Positions 57,593 to 64,000 of a stretch of DNA of 64,000 nucleotides are shown here, in pieces. The stretch's first letter is position 1, and every line of letters begins with the position of its first letter. Location: the NCBI GenBank assembly GCA_002049455.2, contig KV918840.1:124001-188000 (forward strand). The letters run 5' to 3'. The notes under the pieces were generated by a model. It ran no database searches, was not told the DNA's origin, and was given only the letters and a program-made list of their open reading frames with translations. The position numbers were made by a program, and so were the translations under genes. The DNA comes from Porphyra umbilicalis. Its lineage: Eukaryota; Rhodophyta; Bangiophyceae; Bangiales; Bangiaceae.

Positions 57593-58423
57593 CTGCCGCC
57601 GCCACCGCCACGGCCGCCGCTACATCCGCCGCTGCCGCCGGCGCCTCCGCCGGCGCCGCCGCCGCCGCCGCCACCACCACCACCGCCGCCGCCGCCGCCG
57701 CTGCTGTCGCGGTCTGCCGCCGAAGCCACCGCCACGACCAACGCGAGCGCCGAGCGGAGTGCCGTCAGCGTCTCCGGCGGCACGCCAGCGTCGCGGCCGC
57801 CGCCCGTCGCGTTGCCGCCGTCGGCGGGCGGCGCGTAGCCGGCGCCGTCGCCGGCGGCGAGGAGCCACGTGACCGCCGCGGCGGGGGTGGCCGGCAAGGA
57901 GGACGGCGCGGAGGGCGAGCCGCGCGAGCCGTGGGGGGAAGCCCATGGCGACGACCGCCGCCACGTCCGGATGGACGGCCGGCGTCGGTGTGGGGGGGGG
58001 GGATGGCCGCACCGCGGGCGCTGCTGCGGCGGCGCCACGGGTTGGACTGCTCGCGACAGTGGCGGCGGCGGCAGTGGCGGGGGCCGGGACCGCCGTCGCG
58101 GCCGACTGTGTGACGGCGGCCGCTGGCGCGTGGGACGCCGAGGGCGCAGGAGAAGGCACCACTGCCGGCAGCGCGGCATCGTCGCGCGGCCCGCCCAGCC
58201 GGGGCCCGCCCACATCCGTGGCGGCGGCGACGGCTATCGATGCGTCGACGTCCCCCGGCTGCGTCGCAGCCGCCCCCGCACTCTCAGACCGGGAAACGGG
58301 CAGGTCTGCTACTGCCGCCGTGGTTGCAGCCACCGCAACAGCGGCTGTTGGCGCCGCCCCCGCTGGTGCGCGGGCGGCCGCCGCTCCGCCGGCCGAGTGC
58401 GAAATGACACTCCACTGCTCCAC
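57560..58423 (-). pseudogene. UBA-domain protein with a frame break
   Basis: A minus-strand frame rich in Ala/Pro/Ser leads into HPDVAAVVAMGFPPRLARLA, the first two helices of a UBA (ubiquitin-binding) domain with its MGF loop. The third helix, AAAVTWLLA, follows in a different register from about 57895, so one or two bases are gained or lost within the domain. Beyond it the second register runs through a Gly-rich tail to near 57550. Start undefined: the frame opens with GTG and may begin at a splice site. UBA proteins usually deliver ubiquitinated cargo or act as E3/adaptor subunits; which one is unknown. A base error in the assembly would also explain the break. Confidence 0.45.
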
Positions 58424-58433
58424 GTCCAGTTAA

Positions 58434-61213
58434 CGGCGGACATCAGGATTAAGACACGTTGCTGCCTCACAGCCGCCACGTAAGAATATTCACACGTGCC
58501 CGGCGCAATCGATCTTCTTGCACTTGCTACGAACGTCGGTCTTGCTCCTGCCCCACCGTCGTCACCGACCCCGCCGGATCCCAGAATTTGTACTGCTGAG
58601 ACCGCAGTGTGTGCTTCTTCCTATTTCTGTTGCGCTGGTGGAGTTTCTGTGGCTTGCTCCCGTCGTATCATGTCGTTGTCGTCCGCCGGCGCCCCCGCCC
58701 CGCCGCTGGGCGCGCAATGGTTCATACACATGGCTCTGAACCAAGCGTGAACCAGAACGCTCATCAATGCTACACGGTTTGCTACGCGATTCTGACACCT
58801 CTGGGTGGGGCACGGCGTGAAGTAGGTAGCCAAAGTTTTTACTTTTTTCTGGCAGGGCGAGGGAATATCAGGGGAGAAAAAACTGTTGCTCACGGTACAC
58901 AAAGTGCCCCGCTGAGCCCGTCCACCGCTGGTCAATAATTCGCCATGGGCGCCGAATAGTGCACGCGGGTGGTGATTAGACACTTGTGCTTTGCTGCCGC
59001 TATTTCTTTTTCCAGAGAAGCCGCATGTTGGGCACTGTGCCCCCCGCCGAATGCCGCCCGGACAAGAACATGTGGTGATGCGGTGTGTCCCGATCAAGCG
59101 CCAGAGCGGAGACGACTCGGACATGCGATTGGTTGCGTCGGCCGTCTTTCTTTTTCTGAATGAGGCGGACGGTGCAAGAGACCCCGAAAAAAGGGGCTCC
59201 CACAAGATGTGATATGGCCTCCTCAGGTGGGATTCTGAGACACGAGAGCTAACTGTTAGACACGACGAAAAATATGCTTGACACGTACTCCAAAGCAGAG
59301 AAACACATTGGAAACTGCTTACATGAGCCTATGTAACCAATAGATGTGCCGGAATCCTGATGTCCGCATCTGACCCGTCTTAACTGGGCGTGGCTCTACC
59401 CTGTCTAATGGGGCTTGAGGGGTGCTCTACGTGGACCTGCCTGTATGACCTGCAATCGCACACGTGCTCTCACCTCCACAGGGCCATTCAGGCCACACCA
59501 AACCCCCCCCCGGACACAAGATCCCAGGCTCGGGAGTCCAGGCTTGGAGTTCCCGCACCTCAGGACTGACGAGCAACCCCAAGTCTTCAACAGCTCTACC
59601 TATCCGAGTCACCCTATAGGATATCCCAAGCGACATGCAGCAAACACTACACCGTATCATTCATCGATATCCACGAGGTCAAAAGAAATACCGGAACAAG
59701 GACTTTATGGCAATGACGGCCGCGGGGGTGCTGCTCAACGGCGACAGAGACTGGTGGATGGACAGCATGGTGAGGACCATGGTGCGCGGGGAATGAGGTG
59801 CTGAAGGGAGGGGGGCGGAGGGGGGATGGGGAAGCGGCGAGAGGGGAGCAGAGAGCGTTGAGCAGGGAGGGGGGAGCGTGGAGTGGGGAGGGGGGAGGGG
59901 GAGCGACGGTACTGCGGCGGACGCGGCGCTCGAGTCACCGGCTACGGAGGGCCGAGCTGACTACCCCACGACAAGGGGCGGAGGTGGGACGGGGGGGGGG
60001 GCGATGAGAAGGGTCTAGGGAAAGAAATCCATTAAGTAAAGAAAACACAGAAAAGAACACAGAAGAGGAGGCGGCCTTTCACGGGGGAGGAGGAGGGCGG
60101 GGCGGAGGCCAGGTGGGGGGCAGCACATGGGGCAGGGGGGGGCACGTGAGGATGCTTGCTAACAGTGGACGCGTGCAAAGGAGAACGTAGCGGCATGGCA
60201 GGCAATGCGGGGCGGGTACCAAGGGGGGGGGGCTGTGCCCATGGTGGAATGGAGTAGCCGTCGATGACGTCCGGTGATGACGTCCGAGGCAGGACGAAGG
60301 CAGGCCGATGTCGATCACGGAATGTCTCCTGCAGAGGCCTGCAGAGGCCTGCAGGCCGGAGAGGGCGTCCCCTCGCCGCGAACGACTCAGTTTGGGCGGG
60401 CAAGTGACGCGGATCAGCACCCCAGCACCTGCGCTGTGATTGGATAAATCTGAAAATTTGTCGCCACCGATGATAATCTGCACGCTGATTGGAGAAGACA
60501 TGGCGCACGGATTGTACACAAAGCGCGGACTTTTGGATCAGCCACCGCCCAGGGGCCGAAGCGCGCTCTGGCTTCGGCCCCATCCACCTCAGCTTCGACC
60601 TTCGGTTTCCTCGAGGCCTCTTCGCCCGCCCCCACCGTCGGATTCAGCGCCCCCCCCCTCCCCCCCCCCCCCCCCTCCCCCTCCGCCCCCCCTCCGGATG
60701 GACACTCTGCTGTTTCGCACGCAGCTGCCGCCGCGGCGTGCTCGACTCTGACCGACACCACCCCCCCGCTCTGCTGGGGCTGTGTCCCACCCTCTCCCCC
60801 CGTGCGAACCGTTCGCTCGTCTTGTATTCTTGTGAGGGCCCCATACTCTTCTTGTTGTACCTGTTTGCACCCCCCCCCCTCCCCCCTCCACATACCCGCC
60901 GCTACGCTGGCTGCCACGCCACTGCGGTTCTGTTGTATCCCCACCTTGCCAGTACCGTTTACCGCACTTCCCACGCTCCGCAGAGCTTGTCCGGCACTGC
61001 CCATACATCCCCGGTCCCCTGTTGCTTTCAGTGGACCCCAACGTCAGTCACCGGGTGCAGAGCGACTGGCAACCTGCCTATACTTGCCCCGCCACTGCCA
61101 GCGTGTCACGAGGGAAGGGCATGCCAGATGCCACTTTTGACACACAAGCTACAATGGAGTACTGCTGTTTTCGTTTCCCACATCCCATTGTTTGACTATG
61201 AGCCTGTTCTATA
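58434..61213. other. No gene recognised; G-rich and C-rich tracts
   Basis: Frames of 60-200 codons occur on both strands without recognisable domains. GGGGAGG-type repeats lie at 59800-60010 and C-runs at 60650-60690. A short tandem GCAGAGGCCT occurs at about 60332-60352. Confidence 0.35.
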
Positions 61214-62524
61214 TGGTGCTTTGCTGAGAAATGGAGCATGCACGTTTGCGAGTGCAAACGTTTGCCGATGTGGACCGATGTCAGGATGTCCATCAGATCG
61301 TCTCTCACCTGGCTTCAGGGGACCGATAGCGTCCCAAGTGCAATTGTGGCGCTTTATTTTAGAATTCTCATCTTGTGAGGCTTGACGAGTTTGCCAGATG
61401 AGACAAACACCTTATGCTCTTTGACGTGCTCTTTCTGATGGTGCTCCCTGCGATCTTCATGCTTCTCTCCTTGTCACGTAGCGCTTTTATCTGTCCAAGA
61501 ACAAATGTCAGGTACGTTCGACCTGGACGGAGAGCCTTGCACGAAATCGCTCTCTCAGGGGCAGTCCGCATGGATTGGTAGGCAACTTCTGAACCAAGCG
61601 GCCCTGGAGGCCTCGACCTTTGAGTGCCTCTAGCTCCGTTCGGCACTGCACAAAAAAACTGAGATTTCTAAAGTAAAGCGCCACAATTGCTCCTGGCATG
61701 ACCGGCGAAAGCCACAGCCACCTACTGGCACATGGTAAGACAGGGGACTGAAGGCTCTTCATGCAGCCAATGACTTCTCATGATTCACTGTCAAGAACAC
61801 TGCCCAAACCCTGTCAGATTGCCGGTTCAATGAATGTCACCACGTGCCCATTGGCTGCGTCAGGCGGCCTAGTTTCACAGTATTTGAGCCGGGTCTCTAC
61901 CGTCCACAAGACAGAGACTGCGCACCTGTGCCATCTGGTGCCCCAGAAGAATCGCAGGTGGGCTGGATCCAGTCACTGCTGTACCCTTCATCGATGATGA
62001 TTGGTCAAAAGAATGTCAGTGACACGTCTCGATGTCAATGAACATAGGCGATCTACTGGGCACGGGGCTCACGTGTTCGGAGGGCCAATGAACGGACCGA
62101 ACGGACAGAAAAGCATTGCAAGAACTCCTCAAACGACATGCATGTTCGGAGGCCGATTCAGCCTCTGCGAACAAACATGAGGGGCCGGTTAGGGGGGACG
62201 CTCCTGACGGCACCGCTGTGGCCGGTGGCTTAAGAAGTCTTGTCCTGATTAGGCTGTCAGCGTGCATGTTCTGGCATCGTTTCACAAAGACCACCGCGTG
62301 TGTCAGCAGGTACTTGCCACCGGGTCACTCAGAGTGCGGTTTTCCAGCTGCTGTCAGCCTTTGTCGGCCCAAGGGCCCGGTGAACCTGGTCGGGATGCTT
62401 GACATGTCACACATCACCGGGTGATATAATGGGTCTCCCTGCAGCACGGGTCAATGCTCGCAGTCGTCGGGTGTGCATGTTTGTTTGCGCAAACGAGCAT
62501 GCTCCATTTCTCAGCAAAGCACCA
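61214..62524. mobile_element. 1311-bp inverted-repeat element with TA duplication
   Basis: Terminal inverted repeats of about 36 bp begin TGGTGCTTTGCTGAGAAATG at 61214 and, inverted, end at 62524. They differ only near the inner part. TA flanks both ends (61212-61213 and 62525-62526), fitting a non-autonomous Tc1/mariner-type element. No transposase-like frame is inside; a smaller inverted-repeat unit is nested in it. Confidence 0.85.
61341..61689. mobile_element. Nested 349-bp MITE-like unit
   Basis: Arms of 30 bp, CAATTGTGGCGCTTTATTTT at the left and the inverted match ending GCGCCACAATTG at the right, differ at two positions. The outer AATT on each side may be the target duplication, giving tips GTGGCGC...GCGCCAC, or part of the repeat. 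It lies within the 1311-bp element. Confidence 0.7.
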
Positions 62525-62526
62525 TA

Positions 62527-62953
62527 GGAGTAGACGCATGCTCCGTATTCCTATAGGAGCGATTAGTGGTGTTAGCTGTCATCAAGTAAAGTACGAGACG
62601 AGATTTGAACTCCGTGACCTACTGTCAGGTCACCTCGTGCTCGTCCTGCCAGGCCGTCGGAGCGCGGGAGCTGTGAGTGGTCAAATGGTCATCATCTGAA
62701 GATCGGTGATGGACTCTGATTGGTCTGCCAGCCCAAAATTATGACTAGGGAGCTCGGCAAGCAAGGTCTGCATGGGCCACACTCTAGGCTGACACCCCCC
62801 TTTGGCTCCGATTGGAGCGCTCTACGCTCTCACCCGATTCCAACCCGTGGAGAGGGGTAGAGCGGCCACGGTCGACGGAGTGTCTTTCTATATACGCCGG
62901 CGCCCCTCCCCCCCCCCCCCACCACCGGCGCTGGGGCGTAGTCCCCCCCCCCG
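62527..62953. other. Spacer, nothing recognised
   Basis: Unique sequence, then C-rich DNA (62907-62921 and 62940-62975) at the 3' side of the WLM fragment. Confidence 0.35.
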
Positions 62954-63340
62954 TCAAGGCGGCGCCCCCCCGCCCCGCGACGCGCTGAACGCCCCCCCCA
63001 CCGACGCAATCTCTCGCATCGGCGAGTAACAACGGGCGTCGTGCGCCCCAAACACATTGTGCGACAGCTCGTGCCAGATCACCTCGAGCACTTTCCACCA
63101 CGACAGAGAGCCCTGCCCGTCGTCGGTGCGGGGGCGCATCCGAATCTCCTCCCCGCCATTCATGTTCAAGCCGAGGACGCACACGGGGTCGACGCGGACT
63201 TTGCCGTCAGCGGGCATCTCCACGAGGCGTCCAACGCGCCACCCTCGAGCGCGCATCTCCACTAGGACCATTTGCTGCCGCCGCGGCCGAAAAGTGAGCC
63301 ACTGTCGCGTTCGCGGCTGTCGATCGGCTCGGCGCGCCCG
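62954..63340 (-). pseudogene. WLM-family metalloprotease domain fragment
   Basis: The minus-strand frame contains VEMRARGWRVGRLVEMP, then VLGLNMNGGEEIRMRPR and WHELSHNVFGAHDARCYSPM. This is the order and spacing of the WLM (Wss1-like) domain, with the zinc site HExxHxxxxxH intact. WLM proteases act in SUMO/ubiquitin-linked processing of proteins on DNA. The N-terminal part of the domain is not seen: upstream the frame is Arg-rich and then repetitive. The C-terminal side stops soon after the zinc site in Gly/Pro-coding DNA. It may be an exon or a pseudogene piece. Confidence 0.6.
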
Positions 63341-63424
63341 ACCAAGGCGGCGGCGGCGCCGGCCGTGCAGCCGGCGTCGCTTAAACTGCAGTCGTCCTGC
63401 CATGGGGTGACGGGGAAGGGGTGG

Positions 63425-63700
63425 CTCCGAAGTCGTTCCCGGCCACGCGCTTGGTCGCGGCGGTGTCCTTGTGAGTGCATCCGCCGTGGCAGAAGCGGCC
63501 GTCGCCGGGCGCGCAGCCGTCGCGCCGCTGGTGGGGCGACGCGCGCGGCACCGCCGAGCGCGCGACGGCGGTGCTCCCAGCCACGCGCTGGGTCGCGGCG
63601 GTGTACCTGTGGGTGCCTCCGCCGCAGCGTCCGCGGCCGTCGTCGGGCGCGCAGCCGTCGCGCCGGCCACGTTCTTGGCTGAGGCGGTGAGCCTGTGAGT
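63425..63700. repeat. Tandem duplication, unit about 137 bp
   Basis: GCCACGCGCT(T/G)GGTCGCGGCGGTGT occurs at about 63443 and 63580, each followed by a related GTCGTCGGGCGCGCAGCCGT-type block. The duplication codes for Ala/Arg-rich sequence in the open minus-strand frame upstream of the WLM fragment. Confidence 0.7.
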
Positions 63701-64000
63701 GCCTACCAGGGCCTGAGAGCGTCTCCACCAATGGATCCAAACACCCAAACGCCTAAACGTGGCACTGTTTTGCCAAACGGGCATTGGTGGCTGGGATGCG
63801 ATCCAAAACTAGGGTGTGACGGTCCAAAAATAGACCATCCTCACATATTCTAGTCGCCTAATCGACCTCGTGTCCATGACACGCGATTGCTCTATTTTGG
63901 ATCTTCAACGGCAGGGCAAGTCCAAACGGGAACGTTTGGAGGCGCGCCACTCCAAACAGACCTGTTTGGATGCGCCTCCAACCGTTTGGCAAACCCCTGG
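63700..64000. other. CCAAACG-motif rich DNA reaching the window edge
   Basis: Both orientations of CCAAACG recur (63738-63780 and 63928-63993), and the window ends in GTTTGGCAAACCCCTGG. Read inward, that edge begins CAGGGGTTTGCCAAACGG, resembling hAT tips seen twice in this window. The left partner was not found. Confidence 0.4.

Noticed and set aside
62954..63784. Gametolysin (M11) protease from the HELSHN motif
   Set aside because: Flanking GLNMNGGEEI and HDARCY blocks fit the WLM family, not M11.

Overview
The window looks like nuclear DNA of a GC-rich alga, most plausibly a bangiophyte red alga (Porphyra/Pyropia type). That assignment is inference from four things: very high GC with long G and C homopolymers, a eukaryotic gene style with short GT-AG introns, an Ala/Gly/Arg-rich proteome, and a dense mix of eukaryotic DNA transposons plus a Ty1/copia element. 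No rRNA, tRNA, CRISPR or bacterial operon was seen. One ambiguous base (n) lies at 22340.

Layout. 1-6652: two PIF/Harbinger elements in the same orientation, abutting at one TAA. The first runs off the left edge and has an open transposase with its DDE residues; the second is complete end to end but has lost the catalytic domain. A 445-bp TA-flanked MITE sits in the first. 7085-13225: a minus-strand UFL1-like gene, split by a complete Ty1/copia element (7152-12378, 5-bp duplication CTGGC). 13226-14719: homopolymer-rich DNA. 14720-22144 and 31558-about 42500: two copies of a large DNA transposon (called E1 here). It encodes a Plavaka/CACTA-like transposase on + and, convergently on -, a protein with a JmjC dioxygenase domain and a Cys-rich tail; copy 2 also keeps an N-terminal part resembling a Ulp1 protease without its catalytic residues. 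22313-25840: a cyclic-nucleotide-gated K+ channel gene with one 264-bp intron through the pore codons, the best-preserved ordinary gene here. 26096-29909: GC-rich DNA with weak small ORFs. 29910-30843: a hAT element. 42518-44080: a 164-bp satellite. 45294-48147: pieces of an unrecognised gene. 50896-54880: a transposase-like gene split by a 755-bp hAT element. 55190-56600: degenerate minisatellite. 56730-57592: a broken mariner/IS630-type transposase. 57560-58423: a frameshifted UBA-domain gene. 61214-62524: a TA-flanked inverted-repeat element containing a smaller one. 62954-63340: a WLM metalloprotease fragment.

How it fits together. Most of the window is nested mobile DNA, and many insertions can be dated relative to each other from target-site duplications and empty sites. 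The most unusual unit is E1, a cut-and-paste type element that carries a putative histone or protein demethylase. Its two copies carry different lesions: copy 1 has a nonsense codon in the transposase but an open JmjC frame, and copy 2 has an intact transposase but a thrice-stopped JmjC frame. The host-type genes recognised are a K+ channel and three fragments linked to ubiquitin-like systems (UFL1-like, UBA, WLM).
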